58,823 nt of DNA from an uncultured Eubacteriales bacterium (GTDB lineage Bacteria; Bacillota; Clostridia; Peptostreptococcales; Anaerovoracaceae). Both the position numbers and the translations under genes were made by a program. Within the stretch, counting starts at the first letter, position 1, and every line of letters begins with the position of its first letter. Of the stretch, positions 28,307-35,324 are shown in pieces. The stretch is taken from NCBI GenBank assembly GCA_949285555.1, contig CASDYG010000009.1, positions 1-58,823 on the forward strand. Direction: 5' to 3'. The notes under the pieces are model-generated. The model had not been told where the DNA came from. It ran no database searches and was given only the letters and a program-made list of their open reading frames with translations.

Positions 28307-28361
28307 GCTTAAATACATCTTAACGCAATAATTAAATTCTCGTATGAGAACATGGAGGCTT

Positions 28362-29330
28362 ATGGACGGAGAATTTTTAAGAGTACCTATTTTAGAAGAA
28401 ATAGAACGAAGTGACCTTTTTGGAAATCTGGATTGTAATATTAAGGCCATTGAAGAAGAAACAGGCTGTGAAATACTCCAAAGGGAGGACTGCCTGCTTC
28501 TTCGAGGTGGTGATGACCAAATGGCAAAACGCATGATAGGCGAGCTTCAGGAGGCATTAAAGCTGGGAGAACGATTGGATGAGCATAAGGTCAGCTACAT
28601 ATTAGACTTGGCTAAAAATGGAGAAAGCTTTATAAAAGAAGCGCTGGGAAAGGATATTATTTGCTTCACTACTAAAGGAAAGCCTGTAAAAGCCAAGACC
28701 ATAGGACAAAAGGAATATATCAAAGCTATGAATCAAAAGGAGATAGTGTTTGCCATAGGACCAGCAGGAACGGGTAAAACCTATCTGGCAGTAGCACAAG
28801 CAGTAAAAGCATTTAAAAATAAAGAGGTGGATAAGATTATTTTGACAAGGCCTGCTGTTGAAGCAGGAGAAAGACTTGGCTTTCTGCCTGGAGATCTACA
28901 GGATAAGGTGGATCCATATCTAAGACCTCTTTATGATGCTCTTTATGATATAATGGGGAGGGAAACAGCTTTACGCCTGAAGGAAAAGGAGGCGATTGAA
29001 GTAGTTCCATTAGCATATATGCGAGGCCGTACTTTGGATAATGCTTTTATAATTCTCGATGAAGCACAAAATACTACAGGAGAGCAGATGAAGATGTTCC
29101 TGACTAGAATGGGATTTGGATCCCGCATGATTATCACTGGTGACATCACCCAGATAGATTTGCCGAAGGATAGAAAATCTGGCCTGCTTGTGGCAATGAA
29201 AGTGCTGAAAAATGTGTCCGGACTTTCTTTTGTATATTTAGCTGCCGCAGATGTAGTTAGACATAAGCTAGTAAAACGCATTATAAGAGCATATGATGAA
29301 TATTTTTCTAAAAAGGATGAAAAGCATTGA
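28362..29330 (+). CDS. phoH: PhoH-like ATPase
   Basis: 322 aa from ATG 28362, which follows GGAGG; the ATG at 28344 has no site. An N-terminal KH-like region (about 1-75: FGNLDCNIKAIEEETGCEI) precedes the P-loop ATPase with Walker A GPAGTGKTYLAVAQAV, Walker B AFIILDEAQNTT and the PhoH signature TRPAVEAGERLGFLPGDL. Despite the name it is most often linked to RNA metabolism and sits next to ybeY here as in most bacteria. It overlaps ybeY. Confidence 0.94.
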   Translation: MDGEFLRVPILEEIERSDLFGNLDCNIKAIEEETGCEILQREDCLLLRGGDDQMAKRMIGELQEALKLGERLDEHKVSYILDLAKNGESFIKEALGKDIICFTTKGKPVKAKTIGQKEYIKAMNQKEIVFAIGPAGTGKTYLAVAQAVKAFKNKEVDKIILTRPAVEAGERLGFLPGDLQDKVDPYLRPLYDALYDIMGRETALRLKEKEAIEVVPLAYMRGRTLDNAFIILDEAQNTTGEQMKMFLTRMGFGSRMIITGDITQIDLPKDRKSGLLVAMKVLKNVSGLSFVYLAAADVVRHKLVKRIIRAYDEYFSKKDEKH

Positions 29331-29779
29331 AAATCAATATTGAGCATACTAATCTGTCCAAGGTGGAGGAAGGCTTTTTAGATAAGCTAAAAGAAGCTGC
29401 AAGAATTGTTATGAAAGAGCATGCTCGGACAGCTCGTGAAATTGAGATAAGCATAAGTGTTGTAGGTGAGAAAGAAATCCGCGAGCTTAATTTGGAATAC
29501 AGGAGTGTAGATAGGGAAACTGACGTGCTCTCATTTCCTCAGTATGAGCTGATACCGACGGATACTACATATTTGATGTTAGGTGACATTGTCATATGCA
29601 GGCCTGTATGTGAACGTCAGGCTTTGGAGTTTGGTCATACCTATGAAAGAGAGTTCCTTTATTTGGCAGTACATAGTATATTGCATCTTGTCGGGTATGA
29701 CCATATGACGGAAGAGGACAAACGAAAAATGCGTGCTTTAGAAGAGCAGCTTATGAATAAGATTGGCGTAGAGAGATAG
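29327..29779 (+). CDS. ybeY: Endoribonuclease YbeY
   Basis: 150 aa, TTG start overlapping the phoH stop by 4 nt. The zinc site is HSILHLVGYDH (about residues 114-124), and the conserved fold segment is LNLEYRSVDRETDVLSFPQ. It acts in 16S rRNA 3' maturation and ribosome quality control. Its neighbours phoH, cdd, era and recO form the classical cluster. Confidence 0.95.
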   Translation: MKINIEHTNLSKVEEGFLDKLKEAARIVMKEHARTAREIEISISVVGEKEIRELNLEYRSVDRETDVLSFPQYELIPTDTTYLMLGDIVICRPVCERQALEFGHTYEREFLYLAVHSILHLVGYDHMTEEDKRKMRALEEQLMNKIGVER

Positions 29780-29795
29780 AAAATTGAGGTAAGAT

Positions 29796-30200
29796 ATGGA
29801 TAAGAAGGAATTATATCTGATTGCAAAGGAAGTATTAAAGAATGCTTATACACCATTTTCAGGATTCAAGGTGGGAGCAGCAATACTTGCAAAGGATGGA
29901 AGAATATTTAAAGGTGTAAATGTAGAAAACTCATCATTTGGAGGTACAATCTGTGCGGAGCGTAATGCTTGCTTAAATGCAATTACAGAAGGATGCAAAG
30001 ATTTTGAAATGATTGCGATTGCAACCTCAGAGGGCTTTGGATGGCCATGTGGAATGTGCAGACAATTCTTATATGAATTTGCTCCAGATGTGCCAGTTAT
30101 AACGGGGCCTGATGAGAATCATCTTCAGGAGAAGACCATAAAGGAACTTCTTCCAGAGGGATTCAGGCTAGAAGAGACCTTTGATTATAATAAATTTTAA
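29796..30200 (+). CDS. cdd: Cytidine deaminase
   Basis: 134 aa, zinc-dependent homotetramer type. Motifs: FKVGAAILAKDGRIFKGVNVEN, CAERNACLNAI (Cys ligand and catalytic Glu) and PCGMCRQFLYEFA (two Cys ligands). It converts cytidine and deoxycytidine to uridine and deoxyuridine for pyrimidine salvage. It lies 16 nt after ybeY and 19 nt before era. Confidence 0.96.
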   Translation: MDKKELYLIAKEVLKNAYTPFSGFKVGAAILAKDGRIFKGVNVENSSFGGTICAERNACLNAITEGCKDFEMIAIATSEGFGWPCGMCRQFLYEFAPDVPVITGPDENHLQEKTIKELLPEGFRLEETFDYNKF

Positions 30201-30219
30201 AAAGCTAATATAAGGAGCT

Positions 30220-31119
30220 ATGATGATAAAATCCGGATTTGTATCTATTGTTGGCAGACCCAATGTAGGAAAGTCTACATTACTTAATAGTATTTTAGGT
30301 GAAAAGGTAGCTATTACTTCAGCTAAGCCTCAAACTACCAGAAATAGGATAAGAGGAATTTATACAAGACAGGATGAAAAAGATACATTACAGATGGTCT
30401 TTATTGATACACCAGGCATTCATAAGGGGAAAAATAAGCTGGGCAAAGCCATGACGGATATGGCATTGTCATCCTTTGGTGATGCAGATGTACTTCTCTT
30501 TTTAGTTGATGGAAGACCGGATGCTGGTCCGGGAGATATGGCAATTTTGGATAGTGTAAAATCTGCAAATGCCGTGAAATTTCTGGTGATAAATAAAATT
30601 GACCAGATGAGCCCTCAGGATTTTAAATACACATATGATTACTATGAAAGTCTTGGGATTTTTCACAAAGTGTGTGGAATAAGTGCGCTTGAAAGAGTCC
30701 ATGTAGACAGCCTGCTAAAGGATATAGAGGCTCATCTAAAGGAAGGCTATATGTTTTATCCCGTGGATATGCATACGGATCATCCTGAAAAATTTATAGC
30801 TGCTGAAATTATCAGAGAAAAGGCATTGCATTTTCTCGATGAAGAAGTGCCCCATGGTGTAGCTGTAGAGATAGAAAGCTTCAAAGAAAAAAAGGATATT
30901 GTGATAATAGATGCAGTTATTTATTGTGAGAAAAAATCACATAAGGGTATCATTATTGGAAAAGAAGGCAGAAAATTAAAAGGCATTGGTAAAAGTGCCA
31001 GAATGGACATAGAGCAAATGCTCGGCGTAAAGGTGCTTTTAAATTTATGGGTCAAGGTGAAGGAAAACTGGCGTGACAGTGATTTCATGTTGAAAAATTT
31101 AGGGTATGGTGATAAATAA
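30220..31119 (+). CDS. era: GTPase Era
   Basis: 299 aa. G1 GRPNVGKSTLLN (12-23), switch with TTRNRIRGIY, G3 DTPGIHKGKNKLG, G4 NKIDQM. The C-terminal KH domain has GIIIGKEGRKLKGIGKSARMDIEQM. It binds the 3' end of 16S rRNA during 30S assembly. Start MMIKS follows AAGGAGCT. Part of the ybeY-cdd-era-recO cluster. Confidence 0.97.
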   Translation: MMIKSGFVSIVGRPNVGKSTLLNSILGEKVAITSAKPQTTRNRIRGIYTRQDEKDTLQMVFIDTPGIHKGKNKLGKAMTDMALSSFGDADVLLFLVDGRPDAGPGDMAILDSVKSANAVKFLVINKIDQMSPQDFKYTYDYYESLGIFHKVCGISALERVHVDSLLKDIEAHLKEGYMFYPVDMHTDHPEKFIAAEIIREKALHFLDEEVPHGVAVEIESFKEKKDIVIIDAVIYCEKKSHKGIIIGKEGRKLKGIGKSARMDIEQMLGVKVLLNLWVKVKENWRDSDFMLKNLGYGDK

Positions 31120-31184
31120 CCGATGCCTGCTAGATGTAGCGATAAGTAGTATGGTGTGAAATATGTGAGATGTAGGAGTGCTAA

Positions 31185-31991
31185 ATGCAGGTATCCTTTG
31201 ACGGATTGGTTCTAAAGAGAACTCAAATAGTTGGTGGTAAAAGCCTTCTGACAGTTTTAACAGATGATTTTGGTAAGATTACCCTCGGTGTACCTGCGGG
31301 CTATGTAGGAAAGGGAAGATCCTCTCTTGGCATAAAGACTTTTTCACTTACACGATATGATGGATATAAGCATGGTAATATTTTTAACATGAGCAGAGCT
31401 CAGGTTATTGAAAGTTTTTTTCATATAGGTCAGGATGTGGAGAAGTTTTATCTTGGATCAGTAGCGGTGGAGCTGACAGATTTAACTACTTTAGAGGGTG
31501 AAAAAAATCCTAGGCTACTTAGCCTGTTGACCGAATTTATGAAGGCTCTAAATGACCGAGATAAAGATCCGCTCATTCTTCTTATTGCATATGAGCTGCA
31601 TCTTATTGATAACATGGGAATAATGCCACAGCTTGATAAGTGTGGTATCTGCGGAAATGAGAAAAGTCTAAAGCTGATTGGTATAAGCTCAGGTCATGCA
31701 ATTTGCAATAAGTGTCATGACGAGCTTAAAAGATCGGGTAACAATAATATAGATATACAAATTTGGAATAATTTGAAAATATCTGAGGACTTTGATATAA
31801 TAGAAAGCATAAAATACTTGAAGAGGTTGGAATTTAAGGATTTAAAAAATATTAGGCTAAAGGCTGATAAGGCCGAGGAGTTTCAGAGCTTTATTAGAAG
31901 GTATATACTGTATCATCTCAATATAGAAGAGTTAAAAAGTGATGCTCTGGACATAAAGAGATTGTTAAATGACAGCCATGATGGGAGGTAA
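31185..31991 (+). CDS. recO: DNA repair protein RecO
   Basis: 268 aa. An N-terminal OB fold (VSFDGLVLKRTQIVGGKSLLTVLTDDFGK) is followed by the helical domain and a four-Cys zinc site (CGICGN...CNKCHDE, about 157-183). It loads RecA with RecR onto SSB-coated single strands. Start after TAGGAGTGCTAA. It ends 2 nt before the next gene. Confidence 0.94.
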   Translation: MQVSFDGLVLKRTQIVGGKSLLTVLTDDFGKITLGVPAGYVGKGRSSLGIKTFSLTRYDGYKHGNIFNMSRAQVIESFFHIGQDVEKFYLGSVAVELTDLTTLEGEKNPRLLSLLTEFMKALNDRDKDPLILLIAYELHLIDNMGIMPQLDKCGICGNEKSLKLIGISSGHAICNKCHDELKRSGNNNIDIQIWNNLKISEDFDIIESIKYLKRLEFKDLKNIRLKADKAEEFQSFIRRYILYHLNIEELKSDALDIKRLLNDSHDGR

Positions 31992-31993
31992 CC

Positions 31994-33016
31994 ATGGACA
32001 TTTCTTTAGAGAAGATTGAATTAGTTAAGGATAGAACTGGAGTTAGCTATGAAGAAGCTAAGGAAGCTTTGGAAAAGGTAGAAGGCAATGTAGTAGAGGC
32101 TATTATTGCCATAGAAAAAGTAGTTGATGATGTGAAAAAGGAAAAAAAGAGTACTAAGGAAAGATCTAATGCTTTGATAAATACCCTAAAGGATGTAGTA
32201 AGACAGGGTAATGTCACTAAGATTCTTGTTAAAAATGGAAATAAAATAGTGCTAAATTTACCAGTGACAGTTGGCGTTATTGGTGTTGCTCTTGCACCAT
32301 GGGCTATGATTGCTGGTGTTGTAGCCGCCTTTGGATTTAAATGCAAGATTCAGGTTGTGAAGGAAGACGGCAGCATTATCAATATAAGCGAAAAAGCTGA
32401 AGTTATTTACGATAAGGCCGGAGATATCTATGAGGATACAAAGGAAAAGAGCGTAAATGCTTATAACGAGCTAAAAAGAAAAGTTCCAGAGGTATATGAT
32501 GATATTAAGGACCTTGGCAATGAGGCTATTGACAGAGCAAAGGATGCTTATCAGGATGCCAAAAGCAAGATAAAAGATAAAAAAGATGATGCTGAGGTTA
32601 AATGGGATGAAATAAAGGACAAGGCTCAGGATGTAGCAGAAGATGCTGTAGATGAAGCTAAGGAGATTAAGAACAAGGGTGAGAGAGAAGCTAAAGGTCT
32701 TTTTGGCAAGGTAAAAAGTAAGCTGGGAAGTGCTGCAGATAAGGCTGAGGATCTAGTAGATGAAGCTAAGGATAAGGGCAAGGATGTTTTTAGCGATCTT
32801 GAAGCTATGGCAGACGATCTTGAGAAGCAGGTTAAGGCTAAGGCAAAGGAAGCCAAGGGTAGTGGAGAAGATCTTCTCGAGGAGCTTAAGGATAAGGCAG
32901 AAGATGCCAGGGATATGGCAGAGGATCTTAGTGGCAAGGCAAAAAGAGATGCTGATAAAACCCTAAGAGAGTTAGATAAGAAGATTCAAAAGCTAGAAAA
33001 GGGACTTGCCAGATAA
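31994..33016 (+). CDS. DUF4342 protein with UBA-like N-terminus and long LEA-like charged helix
   Basis: 340 aa. Residues 1-45 look like a UBA/TS-N module (VKDRTGVSYEEAKEALEKVEGNVVEAI). Residues about 60-135 are the DUF4342 part (LVKNGNKIVLNLPVTVGVIG, then a hydrophobic hairpin that could be membrane-seeking). From about 145 to the end the chain is almost only Asp, Glu, Lys, Ala and hydrophobics spaced as an amphipathic helix (DKAEDLVDEAKDKGKDVF), like LEA group 3 or apolipoprotein repeats. GGGAGG precedes the start and recO is 2 nt upstream. Function unknown. A stress or membrane-surface role is inference. Confidence 0.75.
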   Translation: MDISLEKIELVKDRTGVSYEEAKEALEKVEGNVVEAIIAIEKVVDDVKKEKKSTKERSNALINTLKDVVRQGNVTKILVKNGNKIVLNLPVTVGVIGVALAPWAMIAGVVAAFGFKCKIQVVKEDGSIINISEKAEVIYDKAGDIYEDTKEKSVNAYNELKRKVPEVYDDIKDLGNEAIDRAKDAYQDAKSKIKDKKDDAEVKWDEIKDKAQDVAEDAVDEAKEIKNKGEREAKGLFGKVKSKLGSAADKAEDLVDEAKDKGKDVFSDLEAMADDLEKQVKAKAKEAKGSGEDLLEELKDKAEDARDMAEDLSGKAKRDADKTLRELDKKIQKLEKGLAR

Positions 33017-33047
33017 GAAATTAGAACTAAACCGTATGGAACATGAC

Positions 33048-33066
33048 GCTGTGTAAATGTCACAGC
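33048..33066 (+). other. Small hairpin between the DUF4342 and LEA-like genes
   Basis: GCTGTG-TAAATGT-CACAGC with no T tract. It could be an operator or a weak attenuator before the TATAAA/AAGGAGAT start region of the next gene. Confidence 0.3.
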
Positions 33067-33103
33067 ATAGCATAAGCACTATAAAATAAGATAAGGAGAT
33101 ATC

Positions 33104-33412
33104 ATGTTAGAGAACCTAAAGAATAAAGCACAGGATTTGGCAGATAAGGCAAAAGATGTAGCAAATGACGCTAAGGATAAGGCAGCTGAGCTTGCTGAAA
33201 AGGCTAAGGATGAGGTAGAAAGCCTGGCAGATAAGGCTAAGGATGCGGCTTCAGATGCAAAAAGCAAGGGAGCTGATTTAGCAGATAAAGCTAAGGACAA
33301 GGCAGTAGACCTTAAGGCTGATGCAAAGAAGACTGCAAACAAGGCAAAAACAGCAGTAGAAAATGCAGCTGAAGATGTAAAGGCGGCTGCAGAAAAGCAA
33401 AAAAAAAACTAA
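33104..33412 (+). CDS. Small LEA group 3-like protein
   Basis: 102 aa, start after AAGGAGATATC. After residue 10 the chain divides into eight consecutive 11-residue repeats (for example DLADKAKDVAN, DAKDKAAELAE, KAKDEVESLAD, KAKDAASDAKS). No Cys, Pro, Trp, Tyr or His is present. LEA group 3 proteins with such 11-mers are disordered in water and fold to helix on drying or at membranes, protecting cells from desiccation, osmotic or cold stress. The ORF ends in a run of ten A (33399-33408) followed at once by TAA; a one-base change would join it to the next ORF. Confidence 0.75.
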   Translation: MLENLKNKAQDLADKAKDVANDAKDKAAELAEKAKDEVESLADKAKDAASDAKSKGADLADKAKDKAVDLKADAKKTANKAKTAVENAAEDVKAAAEKQKKN

Positions 33413-33437
33413 AGGAGTAATTGCTACTGCTATTTCC

Positions 33438-33623
33438 ATGATTGGAAGTGCTATTAAGTCTTCAAGAAAGAATAAAAAGGATGCTATAAAAAGACTTAAA
33501 GCAGCCAAGAGAGAAGCTAAGAAGGCAGTAAGGGATAGCAAAAAGCTTTCAAAGAGAGCGCAAAAGCGTGCTAAGAAAAAGCTTAAAGGCATTAAAAAGC
33601 AACTGAAAAAGGCTAAGAGATAA
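33438..33623 (+). CDS. Small highly basic protein, possibly the C-terminus of the preceding LEA-like protein
   Basis: 61 aa from ATG 33438, very Lys/Arg-rich (KNKKDAIKRLKAAKREAKKA), histone H1-like in composition and ending KKQLKKAKR. ATG 33438 has no SD at the right distance: AAAGGAG is at 33411-33417, 20 nt away and directly before an in-frame ATT. The frame is open upstream to 33381, through the A10 tract (KKKTKGVIATAISMIGSAIK). A +1 shift or loss of one A would fuse it to the LEA-like protein, giving about 172 aa. It may therefore not be an independent gene. Confidence 0.5.
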   Translation: MIGSAIKSSRKNKKDAIKRLKAAKREAKKAVRDSKKLSKRAQKRAKKKLKGIKKQLKKAKR

Positions 33624-33639
33624 GGCTTCTTAGCCTTTT
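33607..33639 (+). terminator. Terminator after the LEA-like locus
   Basis: AAAAGGCTAAGA (33607-33618) pairs with TCTTAGCCTTTT (33628-33639), overlapping the last codons of the basic ORF. Confidence 0.75.
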
Positions 33640-33674
33640 AAATTAAACGAAGATAAGTGAAGATAGGAGTATAG

Positions 33675-35102
33675 ATGGCTAAGGATTTTTCCATGGATAA
33701 AATAACCGCACTGGCAAAAAACAGGGGCTTTGTTTATCCAGGTTCTGAGATTTATGGTGGACTTTCCAATACTTGGGATTATGGTCCGCTGGGCGTTGAA
33801 TTTAAAAATAATGTAAAAAAAGCTTGGTGGAGAAAATTTGTTCAGGAGTCAGAATATAATGTCGGACTGGATTCTGCAATTCTTATGAATCCTACAACAT
33901 GGGTAGCATCGGGCCATGTTGGTGGTTTTTCTGACCCACTTTTGGACTGTAAGGCTTGCAAATCCAGATTTCGTGCTGATAAACTAATCGAGGATTATAT
34001 CGCTGAGAATGATTTGGAGCCTGTAGTTGTAGATGGATGGACTAATGATGAGATGCAAAAGTACATTTCAGAGCATAATATAAAATGTCCTGAGTGTTCA
34101 GCCCACGACTTTACAGGAATAAGACAATTTAATCTTATGTTTAAAACCTTTCAGGGGGTAACAGAGGATTCCAAGTCAGAAATATTCCTTAGACCTGAGA
34201 CTGCACAGGGTATATTTGTGAATTTTAGAAATGTACAAAGAACTTCAAGAAAAAAGCTTCCTTTTGGTATTGCACAGATTGGTAAATCATTCAGAAATGA
34301 AATTACCCCAGGTAATTTTACATTTAGAACCAGGGAATTTGAGCAGATGGAGCTTGAGTTTTTCTGCAAACCAGGTACAGATCTTGAATGGTTTGAGTAT
34401 TGGAAGAAATATTGCCATGATTTCCTAATCTCATTGGGAATGAAAGAGGAAAATATAAGAATGAGAGATCATTCTAAGGAAGAGCTTTCCCACTATAGTG
34501 CAGGCACAACTGATATTGAATATAAATTCCCATTTGGATGGGGTGAGCTTTGGGGTATTGCAGATCGTACAGATTTTGACCTAAAGGCACACCATGATAC
34601 ATCGGGACAATCAATGTATTATATGGATCCTGATTTTGAAGAGCTTCCAAAGGATGATCCAAAGCGTCGATATATTCCATATTGTATAGAACCATCCCTT
34701 GGAGCAGACAGAGTGGCACTTGCTTTTCTTGTAGATGCATATGATGAGGAGACATTGGTAAATGGAAAGGGACAGGAGGATGTGCGAACTGTACTGAGAC
34801 TTCATCCTGCGTTAGCACCATTTAAGGCGGCGGTTCTTCCGCTGACAAAGAAGCAGTCTGAGGAAGCAAAGGAACTTTACAGAAAGCTATCTAAGTATTT
34901 TATGCTCGACTATGACGAGGCAGGTGCTATTGGTAAGAGATATAGAAGGGAAGATGAAATAGGAACACCTTTCTGCATTTGTGTTGACTTTGATACTGCT
35001 GAGGATGGTTGTGTAACCATAAGAGATAGAGATACCATGGAGCAGGTAAGAATATCCATAGAGGATGTCAGAAGCTACATAGAAGAAAGACTAGATTTTT
35101 AA
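33675..35102 (+). CDS. glyS: Glycyl-tRNA synthetase, single-chain dimeric type
   Basis: 475 aa, class II (alpha2, eukaryote/Gram-positive type). Motif 2 is in [28 protein letters not shown], motif 3 in [14 protein letters not shown]. An inserted zinc-type pair CKACKSRF...CPECSAHDF sits at about residues 93-142. The C-terminal anticodon-binding domain begins about residue 370 ([17 protein letters not shown]). It charges tRNA-Gly. No T-box leader is visible in the 35 nt upstream. SD GATAGGAGTATAG. Confidence 0.96.
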   Translation: MAKDFSMDKITALAKNRGFVYPGSEIYGGLSNTWDYGPLGVEFKNNVKKAWWRKFVQESEYNVGLDSAILMNPTTWVASGHVGGFSDPLLDCKACKSRFRADKLIEDYIAENDLEPVVVDGWTNDEMQKYISEHNIKCPECSAHDFTGIRQFNLMFKTFQGVTEDSKSEIFLRPETAQGIFVNFRNVQRTSRKKLPFGIAQIGKSFRNEITPGNFTFRTREFEQMELEFFCKPGTDLEWFEYWKKYCHDFLISLGMKEENIRMRDHSKEELSHYSAGTTDIEYKFPFGWGELWGIADRTDFDLKAHHDTSGQSMYYMDPDFEELPKDDPKRRYIPYCIEPSLGADRVALAFLVDAYDEETLVNGKGQEDVRTVLRLHPALAPFKAAVLPLTKKQSEEAKELYRKLSKYFMLDYDEAGAIGKRYRREDEIGTPFCICVDFDTAEDGCVTIRDRDTMEQVRISIEDVRSYIEERLDF

Positions 35103-35109
35103 AAAATAT

Positions 35110-35146
35110 GGACAGATATTAGATATTCTAATATCTGTCCTTTTTT
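35110..35146 (+). terminator. Terminator after glyS
   Basis: A 14-bp perfect stem (GGACAGATATTAGA / TCTAATATCTGTCC, 35110-35123 and 35127-35140) followed by TTTTTT. Confidence 0.95.
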
Positions 35147-35175
35147 GTAATGAATTATAAATTATACAATTGAGG

Positions 35176-35244
35176 TTTCGAATGCTTTCGAAATGAACGT
35201 TTTGTTTTCAAAAACTTTTTTTTGAAGTGCAAGTGTGGTAAAAT
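35176..35244 (+). promoter_or_regulatory. Extended -10 promoter and upstream palindrome of ppdK
   Basis: TGGTAAAAT (35236-35244) is an extended -10. Upstream lies a perfect palindrome TTTCGAA-TGCT-TTCGAAA (35176-35193). Its right-half sequence TGCTTTCGA recurs downstream at 35258-35266, so two sites flank the promoter. The regulator is not known. Confidence 0.5.
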
Positions 35245-35324
35245 AAGATAAGTAATTTGCTTTCGATAGAACAGCGTCCCAAACAGACGTGGAAATGATA
35301 ACGAAGTTTTAAGGAGATTTAGAG

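Noticed and set aside
32047-33342. Serine/alanine-rich minus-strand ORFs opposite the LEA-like genes
   Set aside because: Mirror frames of Lys/Ala/Asp-rich codons; no start signals.
33640-33674. T-box riboswitch before glyS
   Set aside because: Only about 35 nt between the preceding terminator and the start; no specifier stem or T-box sequence.
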